Positions 36,392 to 48,144 of a DNA stretch of 64,000 nt are shown here, piece by piece (position 1 is the stretch's first letter; each line of letters starts with the position of its first letter). Source of the stretch: Boswellia sacra (taxonomy: Eukaryota > Streptophyta > Magnoliopsida > Sapindales > Burseraceae); contig SNVD02013908.1 of NCBI GenBank assembly GCA_013180625.2, forward strand, positions 310,001 through 374,000, in the 5' to 3' direction. The notes beneath the pieces are model-generated. The model made no database searches, was not told where the DNA came from, and was given only the letters and a program-made list of their open reading frames with translations. Position numbers and translations under genes: made by a program.

Positions 36392-37235
36392 TAGGGGTGT
36401 GCAAATGGTAGGGTATGGTGTGGTATCGCCATACCATCCCCATACCCTACATATGTCGGGTTTTTTATTTTTATACCATACCATACCATTTTTTAATACA
36501 ATACCATACCACATTTTCGCATGGTAGGGTAAGGGCGGGTATGGTATGGTATTATTCGGGTAGTTGACCAAATTGACCAGATTTTGACACTTTAAGTTCT
36601 TATTTTGACATTGTTTAATATTATGATTCATAAAGTTTGTACTAAATACAAAAATCAAGCAATTACACATCCTTAACAATACAAATAATCAAGTAACTAC
36701 ATATTTTATAACAACACAAATAATCAAGTAACATCATATTTATAACAATACAAAAATATCACGTAACTACATATTCCATAACAACACGAATACTCAAGCA
36801 ATTACATGTCCATAACAACACAAATAACAAGTAAATACATATCCGAATCCTTCCACAAAGTTCCAACTTCCAACCTTCAAGTCCAACCTTTAAATTCTAC
36901 AAAGTTTCAATCTTTTCAACTTCCAATCTAATACAAATTTGAGAAAATAAAAAGGCAAAGAAAAAAGAAACTATAACACTCATACAAAAATATTTTATGT
37001 AACCAATTAAATACTGACACGTGGCATATTTTTTATTTTTTTAAAAAAGGTATGGTATGGTATGGTATTTTGGGATATTTTTAAAAATACCCCCCTACCA
37101 TACCATGCCATGACAAATTTTGAAAATCTATACCATACCACACCCTATATTTTTTTTATACCCTACCATACCTCCACCATACCATGGCGGGTATGTCGGG
37201 TTCGGGCGGGTGATGGTGTACCATGCACACCCCTA
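36392..37235. mobile_element. hAT-type non-autonomous element (844 bp)
   Basis: Begins TAGGGGTGTGCA and ends TGCACACCCCTA, a perfect 12-bp inverted repeat of hAT type, with a perfect 8-bp duplication outside. Inner flanks are dense in 'tatggtatggta' and its complement 'taccatacca', so both ends can pair over long stretches. The middle is A/C-rich with 'taacaacacaaataatcaag' units. No transposase is encoded. Confidence 0.93.
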
Positions 37236-37243
37236 ATTGCACA

Positions 37244-38865
37244 TATATATAAAATGTTCCTGGAATCACATATGCTACAATATTCGAGCGGTCCAGCCTC
37301 CTTCAACGTCACATTTATTGCTTGTAATCCTGAAATCTTAATATCTTCTTAGACGCAGACAAAAACATCCAAGAGATCTTGAGCCTTCCGCGCTGAAATC
37401 CCTTTAGCAATTAAACCTAGCTTGTTATTTGTATCTCATCTCGATGCATAGGCCTACTTGCGTTTACGATATATAGATATACAACTGTTATTTTACAATA
37501 ATGTTAGCATGGAAAAGCTAGCCAAACATATATATTATATATAAACCTCTAATCATACAAAATATATAGTTTTAATTTGATTTTGTGTAATTTTCAGCTA
37601 TCACTTGTTGGAATATTTATAATAAATTTAAATATAATAAATAAAACAATAGTAATATCATAAAAACAATAATATAGAAAATTAAATTACATATCTAAAG
37701 TAAGAAAGAAATGAAAAATGTAAGGCTTGAGCACTTGGAAGGTATATCAAAGGCATTGTCCTAAAGTTAAAGGGTCTTTCCCTTGTACAGTATCATATTG
37801 GTATTCAAGGACTCCAAGATATAACTCAGTGCTTACAGCCTATTTCCTCAATGAGCACGATCACTAAAAAAAAATAATATGTCTTCATATGTCGTGGTTG
37901 CTGAAAACATAAAAAATAGTCAAAGTATATTAACATTCCAATGTTAGAACTATGAGATTTCTTTATATAATAATCTCATAGCTTAGGTACTTATAAATTA
38001 ATTATTGTAACTTCCAAGTCATAAGTTCTTAATAAAAGCATGAAAATTACAAATAATAAGTGTTGTAATTCATGTTTTTATTATATTTGTAACATATGAA
38101 ATCAATCTCAAAATAAATTTTGTAGCTCATGATATAAATGTTTATTTTAAACTTTTTATCTCTGACACATCCACCTATAAGATAGAAACTCATTTATGAG
38201 TTGTCGTTAAGATAAAGATAATGAAGCCAAAAACCTAATATCTAGTGGTGCCCTGAGACCCTACCCTGATATAATCTCAAATAAAGTTTAGCACCATTGC
38301 ATACACTTCTCTTTCTTAATTAAATATATTTGGTCTTTTCCTAGGTCTATATATGTATGTTTGTATGTATTGGAGATCTTTTATGCTTTAGAGGTCCAGG
38401 AGCTGTAGTCTGATAATCACAAAATAAGTATATTCTTATTGACGGCTCTTGTATATCCTTGAAAAATCTTGTTTTCTAAAAAAGTATCAATTGTTACGGA
38501 CATTTTAAAGTTTAAATTCTTTAGTTAAGTATTTTTCTTTTTATACATGATCGCTTTAATTATAATATTATACATATGTGTCCAATCAGGAATCATCAAA
38601 TTAACCATGGTTTGTAAATGCATGTAAATATTATAAATTAATATAAAAATTATAAATAGACATATAAAAATTATAAATCTTACTTATACATTTTTTTTAA
38701 CTATTTACAAGTTTTATATATTTATTTATAACTTTTATATAAATTTGTACAACTTTTATTTGTTGAGGTATCATTTATATCCCAAATGTTCCGTAGAGTG
38801 ACTCATAGAAAGTAAAAAATTATACGTATTTAAAGAATACATATGTAAAGATTTTCGTTTCAATA
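37244..38865. other. Gene-poor A/T-rich stretch
   Basis: No gene recognised. The part 38620-38780 is rich in 'aaaattataaat' motifs resembling the interiors of the MITEs at 38.9 and 59.4 kb. Confidence 0.4.
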
Positions 38866-38871
38866 GGATTT

Positions 38872-39610
38872 TTTGCAATTAGCTACAAGTACAATAGCTA
38901 TATTATATATTATTTTTTTAAAACTGAATAAACAGTTACATTACAACAACTGTACTATACTCATTTATAAATCTTTTTATAATTATAATTTTTATATGTT
39001 TATTTATAATTTTTTATTAAGGATGAAAATTTGGAACACGACACGCGAACACGACATGAATACGATACGAACACGATACACGATTAATAAATGGATCGGA
39101 TTCATATTGATGGTGTTCAACACGCTAACCCGTTTAATGACACGAATAGTTAAACATATTTTGTCTATCAATAATATGTAATCTCATTTAATGATATAAA
39201 TTATTTAATACTTACAATATATATATTATAAAACTGAAATTTTTATATTATAAAATAAATTAATTTGTAAAATAATAAATTATGATGATTTTAATAATAT
39301 TTTATACTAATAATGGTTTATATTCTGAAAATAATTTTAATTGATATAAATATATAGAATATAATATATTATGCATAACGAGGTTAAACAATTAAGTAAA
39401 TTATGTGAATTAAATATGACACGATTACAACACGTGAGTAACACGTTTAATAACCGTGTCGGATCCGTGTTTCATGTCTTGACATAAATAATTAAATGGA
39501 TCGACACGCACGAAACGAATTCCCATCCTTATTTTTTTATATTTATTTATAATTTTTGTACAATTTTAAAAAATAATAGATGATAGAGCTGGATGTATTG
39601 TAGCCAATCC
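38872..39610. mobile_element. MITE split by a nested hAT-like element
   Basis: The left end 'ttagctacaagtaca' (about 38879) and the inverted right end 'attggctacaataca' (reverse complement of about 39588-39606) are similar to the terminal repeats of the MITE at 59361-59693. The interior shares the 'tttataattttt' composition. A 0.5-kb hAT-like element sits inside. Without it the MITE would be about 230 bp. The target duplication was not resolved. Confidence 0.45.
39019..39530. mobile_element. hAT-like non-autonomous element
   Basis: The ends are 'aaggatgaaaatt' and the complement 'gaattcccatcctt', with the next inner bases rich in acacgac/gtcgtgt motifs on both sides, a pattern common in small plant hAT derivatives. 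The flanks are T-rich (ttttttat / tttttttat), so the 8-bp duplication is only approximate. No coding capacity. Confidence 0.6.
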
Positions 39611-39614
39611 TGCA

Positions 39615-41380
39615 TTTTTCTTGATTTAAAATTTAGTGTTTATTATTGACTTTAAAACTATGTAACGTTGAATGTGATCTAAATGCCATACCTTGGGTTA
39701 CCGTGGGGTGAACTAGGATTGGAGTTGGAATGCGTCAGAGAATGAAACTTCGTTGGTTTTGTCGAGATAGTACGAGTGATGTTGCCAGCTTGCCACCCGC
39801 CAAACAAGTCCTTGCAAACTCTGGATATGAGAGAGAGACAAGCTGTTACACCACTAAATACTGGTGGCCAATCTTAAGACAAAGTGAGCCAACCCAAGTT
39901 AGTGGCTAGATTAGCTGAAGGACATTGACAAGTAAAAATAAAGTGGGCGCTTGGCCTCGTGAACTAGGTCATTTTGTCAAATTCGACAAAGAGGGTGGAG
40001 CATTCAAAATAAAAAATGTTAAATAATTAAGATCGACAGTATTATATATAATTCAATATAGCAACAATTTTTGTTGATTTATGAATTATGTAGATCACTA
40101 GAGGTGGGCAATCTTCAAGTAGACCATCCGAGGACGAGACTTGTTGAACAAAAAATCATAATCAAAAGAGTGTTATTAATAGATACTACTGTTATAAACT
40201 CTAGTACGTTTCAGAATTTCTCCGTATTTTATATAGAGCGTAGTTCACAATAGAAATGCTTTATAATGAAAGTATTCCACAATGAAAATATTTTACGTAT
40301 TACATTATATGAAATGACCTTTAAATATGTATTACATCAAACAATTAAACTATGAATGTAAGACTACTATTAACCATCACTAACAAAGGAAATAAAATAG
40401 AACCAATAATCTCTAATTTGAAATCACCAATTCAACAATAATTGCAACAATCCACTTCCTAAAAAATATGTCTAAAATTATCCTAATAAAATCAAATTCT
40501 ATTTAATAGGAAACATTGAAGAGATCACGCGACTTTTATTTGAAATAGAGGGTGTGAGCAAAAATATTTGGACCTTATGCGTGAATAGAAAGATTCATAT
40601 AATTGAAGTTCAATTTTGGAACCTATCTAGTGAAGATACTTGTGGCCAATTGTGATACATGTGAGAGCAGTGACCCTTTGAATTTCTTATATAACACACT
40701 AATCAGTAACGTCTCATTCCTCTTTGGAAATCTGACCTTTGAAGGATCTTTATAGGAGTAATCTCCTATAGTCTAAATGAACAGAGACAAGCATAGTAAT
40801 TTTTCTTTCCAGAGAATGAACTCATGATTTTGATAGAAAACTTCATATTTTTCTAGAGAATCGATTCGTGATGCATTTACTAATAGACAATTTCTCACTG
40901 TGTTAGTAGCTTTCCTGGATCAATAAAATTGCTTCAAAATCAAAGATGCTCCACGAGGGCTGGAGTAAAATTACTTTGGTGATAATAGTACATGATTTCT
41001 AGCAGAAGAAATTAATAACAATATCTTCGTAATATAATGGAGAAGAATAAAATTATTTCTGATATTGAAAATTTTATTTATAAGTCTATATGTACAACAT
41101 GATTTTCCCACTTCAGCTGAAAAACTTTGACGGTTTCCCATACATCGAACGTCCCTATCTATAAGACGAAAACTTATATGTAACAACCGTTTGCTCTACC
41201 TTGGAAAAGAGTAAAGTTAAAAATTCAGAAGAAAAGTCTAAACTTTTTTTTTTCTTTTTTCTGTTTGAGGAACAAAAAGTAATTAATAACAGAGATAAAT
41301 TTGACAGACAAATCCAAGGAATACACGTTACTATTTACAACCTCGATCGGCTGGTAGATCATGATCAACTCTGCTCCGAT
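39615..41380. other. Intergenic, downstream of nitrate reductase
   Basis: No gene recognised. The part nearest 41380 should contain the 3' UTR and polyadenylation region of the minus-strand nitrate reductase gene. Confidence 0.5.
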
Positions 41381-41383
41381 TGT

Positions 41384-44300
41384 TTAAAACACCAACAACG
41401 AATTCTTGGTAACGTAGTTCATTTTCTCCAAATTCGGCTGCACCGCAAACTGAATCATGGGAGGTGGCCCACAAGCCAACGCCAGTGTATCCTCTGATCC
41501 CACCGGGATGTGTTCTCTCAAAATGGCCTCAGTAATGAATCCTATGCTATATTGCCATCCTTCCCTGATAGACTCCTGTACCACGTACCACACCTTGAAT
41601 CGCTCGTGCTTCTTAGCCCACTCATCAAGCTCTTCTCTAAGCAAAATGTCATCTTCGGTTCTGTTCGCATACACCACATGCATCTCCGTCTCATCCTCTG
41701 GATCCTTCAATATGGCGTGTGCGACTTGATAAATGGGCGTGATTCCTGTCCCACCAGCTAACATAGCCAGCTTCTTGGCGAACTTTGGCCTGCCATGAAC
41801 CAAGAAGTTACCGCGACCAGTGTACTCAATGTGACCAAGTGGACCCTTCACATCTAATAGTGACCCCAATGGTAAAGAGTCCAAGTACTGTGACATGAGC
41901 CCTCCATTAGGGAACTTTGGGTGCACACCTTTGAAATATATTTTGACCACAAGATCAAAGTGTCCCACTTCATCAACAGGGGTGGTTGGCGTGTATGCTC
42001 GCATGCACAACTTGTCATCAATGGTTGCACACAAAAATATGTGCTTACCAACTGGTAATCCCAAAACTTGATCCTCAGATGGTAATGCAAATCTGAAGAG
42101 TCTCACATCGTGAGATATGGAAATCTTTTCAACGAGCTTGCATGGGATTTTTTCACGTGGAACAAGAGCTACGCTTCTTGCAGGCGTAATTTCTGTGATA
42201 GGGGCTAAATGGGTTATCAAATTAGATGCGCCATGAACAGAGCTATTAGGAGACGATGAATCAGAAGTGTATCCTGTTGTTATCAATTCACCAATGCGAT
42301 AATCTTCAAGCATTTTCTTGCCTTTCTCAGAGTGGATAGCATCAAATTCTTCGGTGCAATCAGTACCAGCATTGATCAAGATACTATCCGTGCCACCTGG
42401 GTGGTCCTTAAGGAAGCGAGTACAATCATAGATGTGGCCATGGACAATGATCCAAGCTGAATCAGCTGAGTTGTGCTTTTTGACCTCGGACATGGAGAAA
42501 GTTTTTGCGGAGGTATTCATGAAGGGTGATGAGACACTCTTCTTTAGAGTTTGATTGGATTCCGAGGATTTTTCCAGGTGCTTCTCCTTTGCCATCCATC
42601 CTCCCGGCTGTTTTCCAGGTTGTGTTGGGTGCTCAAACACGATTCCAATTTCTCCCTTGTGCGGCTTGCACATGTTTGTTTTCACACGGAACCAGCAGTT
42701 GTTCATCATCCCCTGCACCATTAAATGATATAAAGTGAACACCCATATGATGTTATAAATTACAAACTAAAACGTAATTGATCAAAGTTGTTAATAACTT
42801 TTGTTCATCGCAAATTATTGAAGTCTGCATTTTATTATAAGGTCGCTGTAGTCTACATAATTAACATTATTGAGTTTGGTGAGCCATTTGTTTTGCCTAT
42901 TAAAAGAATATTCAAATGTACTAAGGAAAATTATTTAAACAATTTCACCCAAACGACGGGCACTTAGGTAGCATACTTCATAACGTAAGGCTTAGCTGCC
43001 GCCGTGACCAATCTAGCTGGAGTTAAATGCTAACCCCTCCACACTTGTTGGGGTGGGGCACAGCATTACGAACTCAATGCTCCGGTGCCCAATAACACTT
43101 GGTCACAACAACTATATTCTATGTGGTATGATCTCACTAGTCCAGAGTGTTTGGACAGTGCCACAAGTGGGCAATTATTTAGCATTGACCAGCCCCACCC
43201 CCATTAGCAACTGAAGGATGACCACAACAAACTAAGGCAAACAAAAATCTGCCACGTGTAAGACAGGGGCCACACGTACCATGACATTCCAGATAAGCTT
43301 CTCGGGCTGGGTGTTAAGGGTCTCGTCCCAGGCTCGAACCGCAATCTCCTTGGCTGCAAGCAGATCCAGAACCTCAACCTCTAGGGACCAGAAGCACCAG
43401 CACCAGTATTTGCCATACTTGTTTGGCCTCTCAGGGTGGTCCAACGCGCAAACGTGCCACGTTTCCCCGCCGTCCAGTGTCACTTCCACACGTGTCACTT
43501 TCTTGCCGCCTCCTGTTTACATAATTGCAGCACGTAAAACAAGAAGATTACTTTCATTCTAAGGCCAGGAAAAGGAAAAGCTCGAATTCGTAGCAAACTT
43601 GCAACTCGCAACTACAAACAATTCCAAATCTACAGATCAAAATTTGATCGCACTTTTACAAGTTTAATGACTCTATGTCGGCATAGACATATGCCGCTAT
43701 TCCAATTGTAAAAATCTAATTCTTCATTAACATTATTGACTGGACTGCTGATTATCGGTGAAAAGTTGTAAACAAAAATTGAAGACTGTAACATCGGGAA
43801 GAGAGTAATCAAATTAATGTTACAATTGTAGCACTGGGGAATCGTTCCTTAGCTATAAGGAAAGTTATAGGATCTAGACTCCAATAATGGATTAAAAAAG
43901 AAAAATATTAACCACATTAATTGGGCCAGGAATTGTAGATCCATTTCAAATTTGTCCACTTCCATGAGGGGGCATCGGCCTAACCTGAGCATCTAGCTAG
44001 CACGTAATTGATATATTGCAAGCTTAAAAAACACCAAAAGATTCCGTTAACTATTAAAAAAAAAAAAAAAACGATCAGAAAAGCTTACCGGAATATGCGT
44101 AGCCTCTCAAGGTGTATGGTCTCTGAGTGGTCCACGAGTTAATTGGCAAGATCTCCTCGTGGCAAGGTGTCGTTATCACTGAGTTTATGTTTAGCTCATT
44201 GATGATATATTCTTGCTTGTACCACCAAGCTGCACACACACCATCATACATCAAATACCAGTATTTCTTTTTCATATTCTTCTCTGATTTCCAGGTCATC

Positions 44301-45667
44301 TTGCTGGCATATCCACTTTAATCATTCAAAAATAACACCAAAGTGCTAAATAAAAATAAAAAAAAGTAGGTTCACATGCTATATAGGCTTGTTATCGTAA
44401 CGTTCGATCGATCTTACTTTACAGGAAAAATTAGTTGATGATTTAGAAAAATCATTAAAATGGGCAGATGAGTCCGAATCTAAATTTGCTAGCCTAGACA
44501 TACGAAGTGAAATCACGATAACCCAAAAGAACAGATCACACCCATATAAAGAAAACAAAGAAATAAAAGCAAAGATCCTCGGAATAGCCAATAGAAATGC
44601 ATTTAGGAAGCCAAATGATTACCAAAACCACGTGATAGAAACAGAGTCCAGATTGTGAATAGGTTACCTTCAGCATTGGCAAGTTCGGCATCGACGTGAG
44701 AGGGAAGTACTCTATTGTCCTTGTAATGATAATAATTATCCGATTCTTGAGTGGTAACAACAATCCTCTTTAACCACTTCACCATGCGCCCGCCAATGAA
44801 TCCTGGAATGATCATCCGCACGGGGAAGCCATGATCTGGCGCCAAGCGCTCACCATTTTGCATGTAAGCTAATATGATGTCCCGTGAAGGATCCATCGCA
44901 AACTCCTTCTTAATGCTGGTACCGTACTTGGACCCGCCGCCACCTGGCAAATCCTCCGCACCTTCAAAGCATACATTCAAGGCCCCACTTTTACGGCTGT
45001 AGATCCCACATCGCTTGAGAACGTTACGTAAGGGTACCCCTCGCCACACCGAAGTGGAGATCCCAGCAGCGCCCCAGTTGAAGCCAATTGTTTGTTTGAC
45101 CATGTTTTGTTCTTTGCGTCTGTTTCCAGCGCAAACAAGTGTCACGGGTAACTCACGGCTTGGGAATTCGTTAACTAACTGTTCCATAGTGAACCGGGCC
45201 GGTCGCTTGACCAAACCGGTTATCTCGACGGTCCAGTCTTCCCACGTTGCTTTTGGCACGGCTCCGTGGTTACGCACGTAATGGAGAGGGACGGGGGTGA
45301 TGAAACCGTGGTGCATGAGCCGGTTTAAAGGCGGTTCAGAGTTGAAGGGATGCTTCCCCGTGAGACGGACCATGGAGGAGTTTCGCTCGATCCAGCTATC
45401 AGCCGTGCCTTCATCTCTCGGGTCAATGAAGGACGGTTCAAGTTCGTTGCTGCCTTTGCGTATTAAGTCTTTATAATCAGTCTCATTCTCTTCCTCGCTC
45501 GACGACTCTTCCTCGACAAAGACTTGTTTTTTGGTGGAGAAAGTATTGTTGTGGGAACGAACTGGGGAGTCGGACCTGTGGTTTGGACCCGGTTTATAAG
45601 GGCGAACGATGCCGTTTAGGGCCGGTTCAAGAAGGGTGAACTGGCGGTTGTCGACTGAGGCCGCCAT
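41384..45667 (-). CDS. NIA: Nitrate reductase [NADH]
   Basis: Exons 45667-44668, 44229-44089, 43512-43280 and 42712-41384 join to 2703 nt (900 aa); all introns are GT..AG and phases fit. Three introns is the classic plant arrangement. Order: acidic N-terminus (EEESSSEEE); molybdenum-cofactor domain with ligand Cys179 (TLVCAGNRR); dimerisation domain (exons 2-3); hinge 1 with KKSVSSP, where Ser519 is the likely phosphorylation/14-3-3 site; cytochrome b5 domain with heme ligands His562 (DHPGG) and His585; FAD domain (RAYTPTT); NADH domain (GGTGITP, and CGPPPM with Cys872). It reduces nitrate to nitrite in the cytosol, the first step of nitrate assimilation. All key residues are intact, so it looks functional. 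Confidence 0.97.
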
Positions 45668-45681
45668 TTAGAGTCTCTGAG

Positions 45682-45735
45682 CGAGAAAAAAAAAAATTTT
45701 TTTTTTTTTTTGGGCTCTCACTCGCTTTCTCTGAG
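45682..45735 (-). promoter_or_regulatory. A/T hairpin in nitrate reductase 5' leader
   Basis: A run of 11 A followed by 15 T, flanked by 'gagcgag' and 'ctcactcgc', about 20-60 bp upstream of the ATG. In RNA it could fold into an A-U hairpin with a partial G-C base. Its effect on translation is unknown. Confidence 0.6.
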
Positions 45736-45794
45736 ATTTCGAGCCTCTCTGCCGGTGTTGTTTGAGTGAGAAATGGGGCAGGGGAAGAGGGTGA

Positions 45795-45804
45795 CTATAT
45801 ATAG
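45795..45804 (-). promoter_or_regulatory. TATA box of nitrate reductase
   Basis: CTATATATAG, about 130 bp upstream of the ATG at 45667, giving a leader of roughly 100 nt. Confidence 0.65.
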
Positions 45805-45809
45805 GCGTC

Positions 45810-47607
45810 GTGGAAGGTGAAACCTGTCAAACTGAGAGATGGGGACCCACTTGACAAAATCGGTGACATCATAAATTTTTTTAAAGGCTGAACCGGCTAG
45901 TGTGGAGCTGTGTGTATCGAGTGGTGCAGATGGGTTAGCAGGAGCTTGGTTTTGGCTAGAGCCACCAATATAATTATGCCGTCAAAACTGAATAAGTATC
46001 TACCACTTATATTAAGATGCCTTATTAGTTTTTATACGTAAATTTGTATATGCCACTTGTATTCTCAAATATTTTATTCTTATATCATCCGTTTTCTATA
46101 TATTTTATTATTAGTAATTTTATTCTTATATCATCCATTATCTATAAATTTTATTATTAGTTAGAAAAAAAAACTAATATAATATATTTTGTAGTGATAT
46201 TTTCTTTTAAATTTCCCAGTGGAATGGATGGTAAGTTTAAATATGAATTAAGGTTATAATTATCTTGTATCAAATACTTCTATAAACCATTTCATAAAAA
46301 AGCTATAAACAAGTATATAAAATGTTTATATACATATATACAATTTCCTAAATAATCATACATATAAAAGTTATAAATATAAAGTTATATACTTATTTAT
46401 AAATTTTTTTATAGTTTACAAATATTTACATATATACTTATAGTTTTTATATGTTCATCTACAATTTTTTTATGAATTAATGTATCAAAATAAAAATATC
46501 AAGTGTATGGTCGATTGGTTACATACATATTAAACCTTCTGTGGAATCTCTGCTTGGAGCCGATCAAACGAAGTTACTTACAGGGTTTTCCACCACAATC
46601 CTCATCGAGAAGTTGTTGGTGCGCGCTTGCATGGATGGTTCTTTAGCTGGACTCAGGTGGGTATTATTTAATTTAATTATAATCTCAGATAGCTCCTGGC
46701 AAAATACACCTTCCCCGATAGCTATATGTTATTGTATTCAATGAATGTCCCATGTTAATTTACATTGCTTTATTAATGCTTTTACTGACCTTTATCATAT
46801 ACCAATTTTTTTCTAGAGGACAATAGACTTTGGATGGGTTGCTTTTTTCCTTTTCATTTTCTTTTTTTATTTGTCATGGACTTTTGGAAGATATACAAGT
46901 CGTAGACCAATCCATCTGCTCATAATTATACGAAATATATAAGTTAGTATACTAGCTAGCCAAATGCCATCTGTTGAAAAATTAGTGAAGACTAGAGTCT
47001 ATTTGTTCACCTTTCTTGTAGTAAATGAACTCAAATCTCCGTTAAAGAGATAAATACTGCTTCTAATAAATACAATTAATAGAAAGCATATAGTATTGTT
47101 AAATTTGTTACTTTTTTAAAATCTTAAGTTTACAAGTTTTATAAGTGAGTTAAACAATATTTTTTAATTAATATTTTTTAAATTGATACAAAGGGATTCG
47201 AAAATATAATTGTTTCTAGTTTCTTAGTTTCAATACTGCAATTACCTTTATATAGGCATCATGCAAGCAAAATGTCAATTAAGGGGACAAAATGATTCCA
47301 ATCAACGTTCCATTTCATCAGCGACACAGTGAAATAATAAGAATAACGCTATATAATTCTTTGTTTTTTAAATGAAAATAGAAGAGTAAGAAGAATATTT
47401 TCAAAAAGAGTTTTGATTAAGGTGCGTTTTAGATATCATTTGGATGCAACACCGATAAATGATTTGAAATTTTAAAACTTAGTATAGTACAATGGCTTTT
47501 CTTTTAAGAATAAAGGGTTTATACGCAAACAAAATAAATTATATTCTAGAATCGAATTTGTATCTTAATATTCGAAAATTTATTTTTAAACGATGAGGAT
47601 GAACCAA
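45810..47607. other. Upstream region of nitrate reductase
   Basis: No gene recognised. It should hold the nitrate-responsive promoter. The part 46240-46500 is A/T-rich with 'aaaagttataaat' motifs like the MITEs elsewhere in the window. Confidence 0.5.
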
Positions 47608-47612
47608 ATATA
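47608..47612. repeat. TSD (left) of TRIM
   Basis: ATATA, repeated at 48140-48144. The A/T-rich context weakens this evidence a little. Confidence 0.8.
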
Positions 47613-48139
47613 TGTTGTAGATGTGGAGTCCCCATTTGGATAATCCTCATTGGGAGTCCCACATTGATTGGTTAAGGGAAGGTCATTGGGCTTATATATG
47701 GGAGGAGTTCCTCCACCTAATAGGCTAGTCTTTTGGGCTGGATACTTACTCCATATATGGTGGCCCATTTGTTAAAAAATTGTTGTTGTGCGCAGTGGAA
47801 GCGGTCCGTAACAAGTGGTATCAGAGCCAACCCAAGACAGCAATGCGTGGACTCGTTTGGTTCAGACAAGGAGCAGGGGCCTTGTCTTTGTGGAGGATTA
47901 TCATTGGTGGTTCAGACAAGGATGGTACCGCCATCCGCCGGGGCCTTGTCTGAGGAGGGGGATTGTTGTAGATGTGGAGTCCCAATAAGAATTATCCAAA
48001 TGGGGCTTATATATGGGAGTAGTTCCTCCACCTAATAGACTAGTCTTTTGGGCTGGATACTTACTCCATATATGGTGACCCATTTGTTACCCATTTGTTA
48101 AAAAATTATTGTTGTACACAGTGGAAGCAGTCCGTAACA
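47613..48139 (+). mobile_element. TRIM (terminal-repeat retrotransposon in miniature)
   Basis: 527 bp in total. The 5' LTR is 47613-47813 (201 bp) and the 3' LTR is 47964-48139 (176 bp). Both start TGTTGTAGATGTGG and end CAGT..TCCGTAACA. A primer site TGGTATCAGAGCC (from 47816) follows the 5' LTR and a purine tract (gaggaggggga) precedes the 3' LTR. The 150-bp interior has no coding capacity but contains two 'ggttcagacaagga' units. All TRIM hallmarks are present. The 3' LTR has lost about 30 bp near 'ccattgattggttaaggg' and gained an extra 'acccatttgtt'. It would need proteins from another LTR element to move. Confidence 0.95.
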
Positions 48140-48144
48140 ATATA

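Noticed and set aside
41457..42738. Plus-strand frames opposite nitrate reductase
   Set aside because: Antisense shadows of exon 4, rich in unlikely residue composition and with no domain.
46240..46500. A third member of the 59.4-kb MITE family
   Set aside because: It shares A/T-rich motifs but no terminal repeats could be found, so composition alone may explain it.
47613..48139. Cassandra-type TRIM carrying 5S rRNA
   Set aside because: No 5S promoter boxes or 5S-like sequence were seen in the LTRs.
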